A stretch of DNA of 64,000 nt. It comes from Hyperoodon ampullatus. Taxonomy: Eukaryota > Chordata > Mammalia > Artiodactyla > Ziphiidae. This document shows positions 44,817-54,112 of this stretch, one piece after another. Every line of letters starts with the position of its first letter. Within the stretch, counting starts at the first letter, position 1. The stretch is from positions 175,794,428 through 175,858,427 of the forward strand of contig OX457056.1 in NCBI GenBank assembly GCA_949752795.1, given 5' to 3'. The notes beneath the pieces are model-generated. The model did not search any database. It saw nothing but the letters and a program-made list of their open reading frames with translations, and was not told the origin of the DNA. The position numbers and the translations under genes were made by a program.

Positions 44817-45890
44817 GTTACACCATTTTACTATTTTCATCTTATAACAATACTATCTCTTTAGGAAAGATCTGCCACCATAGCAGAACTTCTGATGACA
44901 GAATAGCGATTTAGATTTAATTTCCCCCTGAGCAAAATTTCATCAAACTTGGAAGAGGGTCAGAATATCCTAACTCAAGTCCCAGGGCAGGACAGTTCCA
45001 CTCGTGGAGGATTTCAGGGATTCAGCTAAAGTATATGACGTGATTTATCCTTACACTTCTATAGAAACCATATGGTACCCGGAAGTTCTCAGCATGCTCA
45101 ATTGAACCTATTGGGGAGACCAGCCATCTCCCTTGCTGACTCCCACATTACACTTCCTATAAAAGGTTAGGGCACTTGTGGGTAACTTCAGCATGAATCC
45201 AATCCCTAGAGCAACACATGACAATTGGGCTGTCTGACAAGGACACATGGTCCCCCACCCTTTCATGTCACCTGTTACTGTGTTATAACTACATGGAACA
45301 AGAACTGGCCTTTTTCACTATGGCGATTGGGATAGGCATTGAGTGGCCACATTCCCTGCCTATCAAAAGGCCCCCTGTGCTTGTTATGCAGTGATGAGAC
45401 GCCCATCGCAGAGGACTCTCCCGAAATCATCCTTTTCCCTACACGGTGACACCAGCCCTAAAGGTGTCCAACTGAATACTTTAACTAATAGGCTGTTTTG
45501 AGGACTTTGGACAAAGAAATGGGTGTGAGGATCATGACCAATAAAGATAATGAGCATTTTCACTGTTAGATGCCATTTCCAACTAAATCAATCCCTCTGG
45601 CCAGTAAGAAAAGGGCTAGAAAAAAAATCCAACAACAAATCTGCTGAGAAAGCCAAATGGGTCCACCTTCCACTACCCCTTCTCTCCCCTGTTTTTTTTT
45701 TTTTTTTTTTTTTTGAATAGCACCAGGAAGAAAAGCCGAAGTAGCAGGGGTGGGGGCAGTTAAAATGTAGTGGGACAGAAAATCCTGAATATCCATTTGG
45801 CAACAATTGTCAAATTCTACTGTATGTTGTGGGTGAGGCAAAGCATGGCTGAAAGGGACTGAAGCTAGGTTTGTCACCTGAGCATAGCAT
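44817..45890. other. Unexplained moderate-GC stretch
   Basis: No transposon named with confidence. 44.98-45.55 kb looks structured (a tataaaag site near 45158 and repeated short open stretches broken by stops), so a decayed endogenous-retrovirus interior or old pseudogene is possible. A T22 run with flanks of unlike sequence lies near 45692. See findings. Confidence 0.3.
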
Positions 45891-45894
45891 GTTA

Positions 45895-46020
45895 GGACCA
45901 TGAGGTCACCTGGTCCAACACCTTCATTTCAAAGAGGAGAAAACTAAAGCTCAGAGAGGGTGAATGGTTCACTCACCCAATTCTCTAGTAAGAACACCAG
46001 GAAGCGAAACTTCCAATTTC
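45895..46020 (-). repeat. MIR SINE fragment
   Basis: 'gaggtcacctggtccaacac', 'agaggagaaaactaaagctc' and 'agagagggtgaatggttcac' match the reverse-complement MIR centre. Confidence 0.6.
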
Positions 46021-47595
46021 ATCCTGTTGCCTCCCCTCACTGGTCCACTATTTCAAGTCCATTGCTTAGATCTCTCTAGAGTCTACCATCTCTGAGTTCA
46101 AAGCTGTCCAAGACAATTTGACAGTCTAAAGCAACCGATGCTTCCCAACTCCCAAATCCAAACTGGGAGTTGGAACTTGAGGTTGGCTCTACCTAGCCAG
46201 GAAGATATTTTTTCTGACTCTGAGCAATCCCAAATGTCAATACAAGACTCCTATTTGCCCAGGGCTTACTGCAGGAACTTGGTCCACTGAAAGCATATGG
46301 CCTGCTGGGTACCTGCACATATAGATTATAACCTTGACTTAAGGCCAAGTAGATGAGGTGATAAAGGCAATTGCCATTAGTCTGTGCCTTTTACCTCTTC
46401 CATTTCAATTGTCTCTTGCTCTTACCTGAACCCACAGGAAAGCTGCACGGCAAGAAACACTAAAAAAAAGGGAGGCCTCTTAAGCTCCAGGGACTTGAGC
46501 TCCTAGCCACAAATTTCCTTTCATTCAAAAGAACGATCTCCACCTTTTTTCTCAGCACAACACTTAGCATGCCCATTTGGGGGTGGCGGGGGGCAGGAAG
46601 TGTTTCTCACCAGGAATAAGCTGCAAGGTATATTTGAAAACTGATATTTTTGAATTGCAATTGGCATCTCTCGGTGCCTTTCAGATGGGGGCCATCTAAC
46701 TGCAAAGTGACATTTTGTGATCAGGACTTGGTGGAGACCCAGTGAAAAACTACAATCAGACAGTTTCTAAAACACAGGCTCAAGAAACTGGGACCTAGCA
46801 TTAAACCTAGACAGTCTTTCATGATTGTTCATCAAAGGAAAATCACAAGAGACATTCAGTTTTCAAATTATTCTCCCTCGCTAGCCGCTCTTATTGCTAT
46901 TACCATGAGCAATATCATTCTTTACCCACTGCAGGAATCTTTTGTGAGCAAAATACCGTTGAAAATCTTTACTTTCGAATCCATTCACTCCTGGCAAGAA
47001 GCAGTCCTGGATGAACTTTCGGGTGCCCAGCTCAGTAAAGGAGTGACCTTTGGTTGATCTAATTTACTTGTCTCTTTTATCCACATATGATTTATATTAC
47101 ATGTGTATTTAAGTAATGCCTTTGTCTTCTAGCACCTGTAAGCCCTTCATAATCATTAAGCCTCAAGTCCATTTGAAATAACAGATTTCTTCACTTTGTA
47201 GAGATGGAGAAACTCTGGAAGGATTGTGGGTCCACGTGGAGACAGTCTTGACTCAAGCCCTAGAGGGAGATCAGTACATTTCCCAACCTCTCCAGGCAGC
47301 CTAACTGTCCATAAATGTGTGGCCATAATATTAAGTCCCTACTAACCACATAATTGCATTTATGAACCCAGGCAGTTCTGTATTCACTCCTGGGTGCTCT
47401 TGGAAAGTTGGCCAAAGAGATGAGGGTATTGGAGCATGGCTAGAGTGAGGAAGGGCCAGCCAGGGAGGAAATATTGAAGTTTTTGATGGCTTGATCTTCT
47501 TGAAACAAATATTCTTTATCACATGGTCAAGCAACTATGAAGAAGCCATTAGAGAGGGATGAAGCTGGAGGCCAGGGGCCCAGTTAGGATGTCTT
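46021..47595. other. Unique noncoding stretch
   Basis: 46.81-47.06 kb carries a 78-codon open frame without recognised domain, in clean non-repeat DNA. A G-rich run (gggggtggcggggggcagg) lies at about 46579-46597. No splice-framed exon found. Confidence 0.35.
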
Positions 47596-47599
47596 TATA

Positions 47600-48250
47600 G
47601 AGTGAATCCAGAAAGTACAGTGGTTAAGGGCACAAGTTGGGGTTTTTTTTTCTTTTTTTTTTTTTTTTGTCTGTGTTGGGTCTTCCTTGCTGCGCACGGG
47701 CTTTCTCGAGTTGCGGCAAGCGGGGGCTACTCTTCGTGGCGGTGGGTGGGTTTCTCATTGTGGTGGCTTCTCTTGTCCCGGAGCACGGGCTCTAGGTGCT
47801 CAGGCTCAGTAGTTGTGGCACGCAGGCCCTAGAGCTCAGGGGCTTCAGTAGTTGCAGTGAGTGGTCTCAGTAGTTGTAGCTCACAGGCTGTAGAGTGCAG
47901 GCTCAGTAGTTGTGGCACACGGGCTTAGTTACTCCGAGGCATGTGGGATCTTCCCAGACCCGGGCTCGAACCCATGTCCCCTGCACTGGCAGGTGGATTC
48001 TTAACCACTGCGCCACCAGGGAAGTTCCCCAGGGCACAAGTTTTGACATCAGTCAGCTATGGGTTGGAATGCTGGCTTTGTTACTCACCAGATGTGTGGG
48101 CAATTTATTTCCCTTATTGAAGACTCTTGTTTTCTCATCTGTAAAATGGGACTAACAAAAGTGCCCCATAGGGCTGTGGAGATTCTATAAGATAAATGTA
48201 AATCACTCAGCACAATATTCAGCGCAAAACATGTTCAGTTATAATTGCAA
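47600..48250 (+). repeat. MIR SINE split by an older SINE
   Basis: The left part (47600-47638, 'acagtggttaagggcacaag') and right part (48031-48250, 'ttgttactcaccagatgtgt', 'tcatctgtaaaatgggacta') are contiguous in MIR order in plus orientation, with the 392-bp SINE between. Confidence 0.9.
47639..48030 (-). mobile_element. CHR-type SINE, older long form with internal expansion
   Basis: Reverse orientation: T-rich tail, 'gtctgtgttgggtcttcctt' and 'ctgcgcacgggctttctcga', then a region with four variants of cagtagttg, then the tRNA-like head ending caccagggaagttcc. The duplication agggcacaagtt is perfect at 47627-47638 and 48031-48042. The length of 392 bp is well over the usual 300 or so. Confidence 0.92.
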
Positions 48251-48470
48251 AAACTGAAATAACGCTTACACTTGCTGGGCACTGTTCTGTTACTCGTTAA
48301 ATCCTCACAACAGCTTGAGAGGCAGTGTTATATTTTGCCTCCATTTTGCAGGTGAAGAAACTAAGGTACAGAGAGGATTTGTAACTTAAGTTATGGAGCC
48401 AAGATTCGAACCCACACATTCTGTCTCCAGAATCTGTGCTGCTTATTACTCCTCTAATAATAGCCATTAG
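48251..48470 (-). repeat. MIR SINE, near full length
   Basis: 'cttgctgggcactgttctgt', 'gttaaatcctcacaacagct' and 'caagattcgaacccacacat' give reverse-complement MIR order. It is head-to-head adjacent to the preceding MIR. Confidence 0.85.
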
Positions 48471-49175
48471 TATTGATTACTAAGGCCATAGATCTGAATG
48501 GAGACAGATGGAGGACTGCGTGCTTGGCAGGATGTAGGGATGACAAGAGAAGGGATGATCCAGACTGGTTCCCTGTGGTTTTGACTTGAGCGATGGTCTA
48601 TGGTATCTCTCACAGTGGTGGGTGGTGGGGAATACAGAAAGAGGAACAAGTCTTATATACCCGTAGAACATTCAGATATAAATGGTTAATAGGCGGGTGC
48701 ATACATGGATCTGGAGTTCAAGGCGGAAATTAGGGTGGGTTTTATAAATTTGGGAGTCATCAGAAAATACTTGGGAACGGGAGTCCTGTGAGTGCATGAG
48801 ATCACACACACAGTGTATGGGGTGAGAAAAGAAGAGGACTAAAGAGGATCCCTTTGCGGGGAAGTAGGGGGGCTCCAACATTTAAGGGTTGAACAAAGAA
48901 GGGTCCTTAAAGGAGTGCAAGAAGGAGTGGGTGGAGAAGGAACGTGCTTGCTGAAAGCCAAGAAGGAAAAGGGTTTCAACAGTCTTTCTCTGGTTTAAAA
49001 CTAGATTTTTTTAATTAGGGAAAATATTTTACCTTTCCCCACTTACCTCTTTAGGGTACCACTCCCTAACCAAATACAAGGAATTTAAGTGTAGATGGAT
49101 TAGTGCCATGCCAGCTCATTTCCTGGGAAAATAAAAAACTCACATCACGGGCTAAGGGGAGGTCAGCTTGTCCAT
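48471..49175. other. Unique noncoding sequence
   Basis: 48.47-48.96 kb is purine-rich on the plus strand (ggagac, gaaggagtgg), resembling part of an L2 region but not decisive. No gene. Confidence 0.35.
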
Positions 49176-49179
49176 CCCT

Positions 49180-49490
49180 CTCTCCATCTCTGTTAAGGAC
49201 TCATCTATTCTTCATCTCAAAGACTGCCACGTCCGTGAAGCTCTCCCACGCACTCTAGTTGGAATTTAAACCATGTTCCTTTGTGGTTCTAGAGAATTCC
49301 AGACATATCTATACCATATTTTTTTGGTCTAATTCATGTCACGGTTGTTCGTACAACAGTTCAATCACTTGCTAGACCAAAATTTAATCGATGGCAGGAC
49401 CACATCTTAGACTTTCTGTATCACTAGTGCTTGATGCTGTGTCTGGCACATAGTAGGTGCTAAATAAATGCTTGTGGGCCATGAATGAAT
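49180..49490 (+). repeat. L2 LINE 3' portion
   Basis: 'cttcatctcaaagactgcca', 'cgatggcaggaccacatctt' and 'gtctggcacatagtaggtgc' with 'taaataaatgcttg' are the L2 3' end. Confidence 0.75.
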
Positions 49491-49664
49491 TTAAATCTTT
49501 AAAAATTTTTTATTTATTTTATTTTTTACAAATTTGAATTTAAATTTTTAGCGAATGTAGCCTAACGGGTACATTCAAGTCAGTCACCATCTTGCTTCTG
49601 GCTTCACCTTTTATGCACTGTACCTCAGTGCAAAACTACAGTATCAAGTTTCCATATATGTAAA

Positions 49665-49760
49665 ATTAATGAAATAGAGCTAGTGGGAATTAAATGAGAT
49701 TATAAACGGAAGGTACTTAGAACATAGCAAGCATCCAATACTCGTTAGCTATTAAGTGCC
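49665..49760 (+). repeat. MIR 3' tail fragment
   Basis: 'ggaattaaatgagattataa' then 'ggtacttagaacatagcaag' and 'catccaatactcgttagcta' is the end of a MIR in plus orientation. Confidence 0.6.
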
Positions 49761-49889
49761 AGGTTCTCAGCTCAATGACTGGCCAAGCCCCTCTGGGGAG
49801 GGTTTTAGAAATTCCTTGCTATGTTTGGATTTCCCGTGGGCCCCTCACAGACCCAGGGGTCCTGGTTCCCAGCCTATTCCTTTAACTCC

Positions 49890-50240
49890 TGTCCTGTAGG
49901 ATTTAGAGCCTGACTGTGACAGCTAATTTTGGAACTGTAATGCCTCCTGTCATCTTCCATAAATTTGACATAAATAAATCACAAAATACCCTTTTTATAT
50001 CGCTTTTTATCTTGCCACGCTCCTTGTTTCTTTTGGAAACAGTTTTTATGGCAAATGCACAGTGTAAATCCACCCGGCAATAAAGCATGCCAAACAAGCG
50101 TGTAGAACAGGCACCTGAGAGGAAATTACCCGGCATTTGCAGGGCTCCACACAATTACCAGCAGGATGTTGTGGAGTGGGCCTATTCAGCGCGCCGCTCT
50201 GCCCTCCTCACGCGTGATTTGCATAGCCCTTTTAAACAAC
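49890..50240. other. Unique stretch, candidate conserved noncoding element
   Basis: Crisp non-repeat sequence with well-formed words (ttttatggcaaatgcaca with an octamer-like atgcaa/atttgcat relation, acaattaccagc, ctattcagcgcgccgc) between old repeats. No open frame with splice framework. Conservation inferred. Confidence 0.3.
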
Positions 50241-50374
50241 ATTGTCACACAACAGAGAGGGGACCCACTGGTCTGCGTCTTCATGCTGGCCTCCTCCTGT
50301 GGCAACGTGAAGTCCTGACTTTGCATGGCATCTCCCCTGCCTGCTTCCCTGAAGAGGTCCTTTCCCCTACAGCA

Positions 50375-50760
50375 GCAACGTCCAGTAGAACCTTCTGCCA
50401 TGATGGAAATGTTCTGTACAGATATGCTCGCTATCCAGGATGGCAGCCACAAGCCCCACACAGCTACTGGACACTTGACATGTGGGTTGTGAGACAGAGG
50501 AACTAGATTTTTCAATTTGAGTGTAATCAATTTAAATGTAAACCACCTGATAATTCTGTAGCTAAAAATATATACAATGTTGGATTGACGTAGCTAATAC
50601 TTCATTTCAAATGTTTGCATCTATAAGTGAAATGATACATAATTTACTTTTCTTGTATTATCTTTATACAGTTTTTGAATGAAGATTACACTAACCTCAA
50701 AAAAAAAAAAGTAAATAGCCACATGGGGCTAGTGGCTACCATAGGGTCAGCACAGCAAAG
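50375..50760. mobile_element. Nonautonomous hAT-like DNA transposon with inverted arms
   Basis: The left arm 'gatggcagccacaagcccca' (about 50438-50457) and right arm 'tggggctagtggctaccata' (about 50722-50741) are near reverse complements, leaving a palindrome-like element over 300 bp. An A12 run lies inside the right half. Family name uncertain. Confidence 0.7.
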
Positions 50761-50869
50761 ATCGTTTGACCTGTCTTCCTTTTCAGATACCTTGTTCTGT
50801 ACTTCTCCAATTTCAAACACCGGGAATCATGGTAAGTATCCACTGAGTACTTTCTCATGTGGCTGCTCT

Positions 50870-51015
50870 GCTTTCACCCTAAGGGTGACCCTGTGGGGTA
50901 GTTATTAAGATCTCCATCATTTAAAGGAGGCCCCTGAAGTTGAGAGATTTTAAGTGACAAGTCTGAAGTCTCTCTGTGATGGAACAGAGACACGCGCCCA
51001 GGTCTGTCTGTCAAA
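50870..51015 (-). repeat. MIR SINE fragment
   Basis: 'gaccctgtggggtagttatt', 'gaagttgagagattttaagt' match the reverse-complement MIR centre. Confidence 0.6.
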
Positions 51016-51119
51016 GCTTTGCTGCCCTCAGAGTGGTGTTCAGACCAGACATTCTGGCTTCAGGTTATTGTAACTGAATCATTAGGGCAACCTTTGTATG
51101 AATTTGTTAGCACTGCAGG

Positions 51120-51345
51120 GTTCAATACCTAGCTCTGCAAAGCTCTCTATCCGGGGATGGAGAGAGCTAGCTTCGCATCGCAACCTACCGCCCACTAGCT
51201 ACAGGTGTGAGGCCATGCACTTCCAGACACATCTCTCCATGTGTGTGTACAGGCTTGTTGCTGCCTCACAGGTTTGGTGGGAGCACTTGAGAGATCCATT
51301 TGAGGATGTGCTAAAGAGTAAAAGTGCTGCACAAATATAAGGCCT
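51120..51345 (+). repeat. MIR-like fragment
   Basis: 'cgcccactagctacaggtgt', 'ctgcctcacaggtttggtgg' and 'gtaaaagtgctgcacaaata' follow MIR3-like order in plus orientation. Diverged. Confidence 0.45.
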
Positions 51346-51349
51346 TGCG

Positions 51350-51720
51350 ATTAAAGGAAACTCTGATGAATCCTACCACACCCTCTTTATTTCTGGCCTA
51401 AGTTGCCACAAAATCCATGTGCAATATCATTACCCACATCGATATTTACTGAATGCCCCGAAAGCCTACATTCTGTGCAGCAAAATTAAAGGAATGCATC
51501 CTGTGGCTTTTTTGTAATACCAAATTAAAGCAATGACTATCCACAGCAGAAAACCCACCCCACCGTGCACTGATTATTAACATGTTAATTTCTATGTCCC
51601 AGCTTTTGAAAATGATTCTGGGAACTACTTATTGAATTTTTAATTTGCAGATTATCTACCAAATTGGCTGCAATGGCTCTGAGCAATGGGGCCCACATGT
51701 CAGCTGAGCAGGTAAAGCAG
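51350..51720. other. Unique stretch, candidate conserved noncoding element
   Basis: No repeat signature. Contains taatacc, attaaag twice (aaaattaaaggaatgcatcc and ccaaattaaagcaatgac), gattattaacatgttaat and tgcagattatc. The two ttaaag words 50 bp apart look like a paired binding-site layout. Confidence 0.3.
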
Positions 51721-51949
51721 ATGGATGCAGACAACAGCGGCTCAACTTCTGATGAGTCTGCCTACCCAGGACCTGGGCCCCTTACTGGCTCCTGAGAGCT
51801 TCGTGTTCAAGAGAAATAATCATGTATTTCCCATATGTGTGTATCAGGAGGGGAAGAGATATTAGAATCCTCCCCTAAAGAGGTTTCTAAAAATCATTCC
51901 ACAGTCTGAACCTCTAAACTCATTTACCAAGCTTATCTTTTATTATGCA

Positions 51950-52290
51950 AAGCCTCCCTCTTTCTTTCCCTTCCTTCCTTCTTTCTTCCCTTCCCTCCAT
52001 CCTCCCTCCTTCCTTGCACTGGGAATACCAGACGGAATAAGGCAAACCTGTCTCTGCTCTCACAGAGCTCACAGTCCAGCTGAAGGCTGTGGACACAAAC
52101 AGTATGTGACACAACAGTGTGACAAGATCTATGTACGAAAGTGTATAGGAATCCCTAGCCCAGAGACGAGGAGGAATAATACCAAAGAAGCCTTCCTAGA
52201 AAAAGCAAATTAAAGGGGGAGCAGGAGACAGTCAAATGGGTGAAGGGAGAGAATATTTCAGGCCGTGGGAACAGCAGAAGAGAAGAACCG
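51950..52290 (-). repeat. L2 LINE 3' portion
   Basis: 'cacagagctcacagtccagc' and the downstream 'agaagccttcctagaaaaag' and 'gaatatttcaggccgtggga' match reverse-complement L2. A CT-rich simple tract (51956-52016) precedes it. Confidence 0.6.
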
Positions 52291-52720
52291 GAGGTGGAAG
52301 GAAGTTAGACAGCCTTTGGTGGTCCTCCACCAGGGCTGCAGATTCTAGCCCCACCCCCTCGCAGGTGCAAGCAGAAGAGCCCCAGCAGCTGAAAGCCTCC
52401 CCCTCCAAATCAGGCAGGAGGCAGAACCGTCCCCAAAGCCCCTAAGCACCACTTGTTAGCCATTTGTCCTCCAGGAAGTGACTTACCCTTGCTAAGCCCC
52501 CTCAGATCACTGGAGATCTCGCCTTCACCTGGAGTACCTTCAGCTCTCTTTTTCTTCCCCATTCATTCTCTACTCACTCTCTTATGTACACAGTTATCTT
52601 TTTCTTCTACATACCTTATTTCTGCAACTAGATCATAACAACTTATTCCTAATAATAAATGCCTTTCTTAAAGTAAAAACTACTGCGACTTTGCATTTGC
52701 CCAGAACTTTGTACCTTGCA
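52291..52720. other. Unique noncoding sequence
   Basis: Moderate GC, small overlapping frames without domain. Confidence 0.4.
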
Positions 52721-52724
52721 AAGG

Positions 52725-52920
52725 GGTTTCACCAGAGGGATCGTTATAGAGATCGGCAGAATAATCCCCTCAGTCAGTAGGGCAAGTGTTAAGCTCCTCA
52801 ATTTACTGAGGAGAGCACTGTGCTTCAGAGAAGCACAGAAGCTATGTGATGTATCTGAAGCAACACAGCTGCTTCATGGTTGAGCTGATACGAGGACTCA
52901 AGCCCTAGAGCCAAGATTAG
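52725..52920 (-). repeat. MIR SINE fragment
   Basis: 'gttaagctcctcaatttact' and 'gcttcagagaagcacagaag' then 'gcaacacagctgcttcatgg' follow reverse-complement MIR order. Confidence 0.6.
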
Positions 52921-52959
52921 ATCCTTGATAAATGTTTGGTAAGAGTCTTACCAAACATT

Positions 52960-53175
52960 AAATGGCTGACATTTTAAGTGCTTACTGGGTATGCTGTTCT
53001 AAAAATGTTGTATGTATGAAGTACATTAAACTTAAACTCATTGTATGAGGCAAGGGCTACTATTATGTACTTTATTACGGACAAGGAAACTGAGCCACAA
53101 GGATGTTAAACAGTTTGCCTGGGCTCGCTAAACTAGTGATGCTGCTGTGATCCACGCCTAGGTCCACCCCAGAGC
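52960..53175 (-). repeat. MIR SINE, near full length
   Basis: 'gtgcttactgggtatgctgt', 'aaacttaaactcattgtatg', 'acggacaaggaaactgagcc' and 'gggctcgctaaactagtgat' in reverse-complement order. Confidence 0.8.
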
Positions 53176-53872
53176 ATGTATCCAGAGCCTCTAGGCACGC
53201 TGCTTCTCTTGATGACAAAATTTCTTTTACACTTGTTAGGAATCCTCCAGTGCTGGGAAGAACACCAGGAATGCTGAAGAGGCTCAATGAATATTTATTT
53301 ATTTATCTTTAAAACAGTTTACTCTCTTGTAGGAATTAAAAGTTTCTTGACAAGTTCGAAGGTTTTGATTGTTTATTTCTTCCAAATTCCCATAACGATC
53401 ACGGCTGCCCATGAATCAGCTTTCTCTAGTATCTCTTTACATGCATTCCCAGCCCTGGACTGGGGACATTCTGTTATTGTATTTCTCTCTGCTGCTGGAT
53501 CACCAATCGGACCCACCCACGTTGGCTCTCCCAGACATACACCTGCCTCAAGAGCAGCCTTTCAGCATAAATCACACTCTCAGCAGGAGGCACCTTCAAT
53601 ACCACTTGCTCAAAACAGCCCATTATGTCCCTTAATCTCCCCCCCCCCCACCCCGTGGTGGGTAAGGACTTTCCTTGGTTCCCTTTTTCTTTTCCCACAG
53701 AGATGAGGAAACAATTCTCCTTAACCTTTTGAAAACAAACAACAGACAGCAAAACCATGACATAAGATACAGATAGATACATGCTATCTACCGTGAATAT
53801 TCTATGGGATTGTTTAGTGTGTGACTGTCCCACTTCTCACTGACCAAAAGCAATGTGGACTTAGGAACACTT
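53176..53872. other. Unique noncoding sequence with a C-rich run
   Basis: A run of 11 C, one A and four C lies at 53639-53654. The 139-codon frame at 53287-53706 runs across it and lacks any recognisable domain. Confidence 0.4.
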
Positions 53873-53885
53873 AGACAGACTTCTT

Positions 53886-54099
53886 TTTTTTTTTTTTTTA
53901 ATTTCTTGCGGTATGCGGGCCTCTCATTGTTGTGGCCTCTCCCGTTGTGGAGCACAGGCTCCGGACGCGCAGGCTCAGCAGCCATGGCTCACGGGCCCAG
54001 CCGCTCCGCGGCATGTGGGATCTTCCCGGACCGGGGCACGAACCCGTGTCCCCTGCATCGGCAGGCGGACTCTCAACCACTGCGCCACCAGGGAAGCCC
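53886..54099 (-). mobile_element. CHR-type SINE, young short form
   Basis: T run interrupted by aatttc, then the full body in reverse. The duplication agacagacttctt (53873-53885) and agacagatttctt (54100-54112) has one mismatch. Confidence 0.95.
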
Positions 54100-54112
54100 A
54101 GACAGATTTCTT

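Noticed and set aside
45692..45713. T22 run as a SINE or L1 tail
   Set aside because: No element body on either side and no target duplication; treated as a plain homopolymer.
50087..50506. 139-codon plus frame
   Set aside because: The right half lies in the hAT element and the left half in noncoding-like sequence; no domain.
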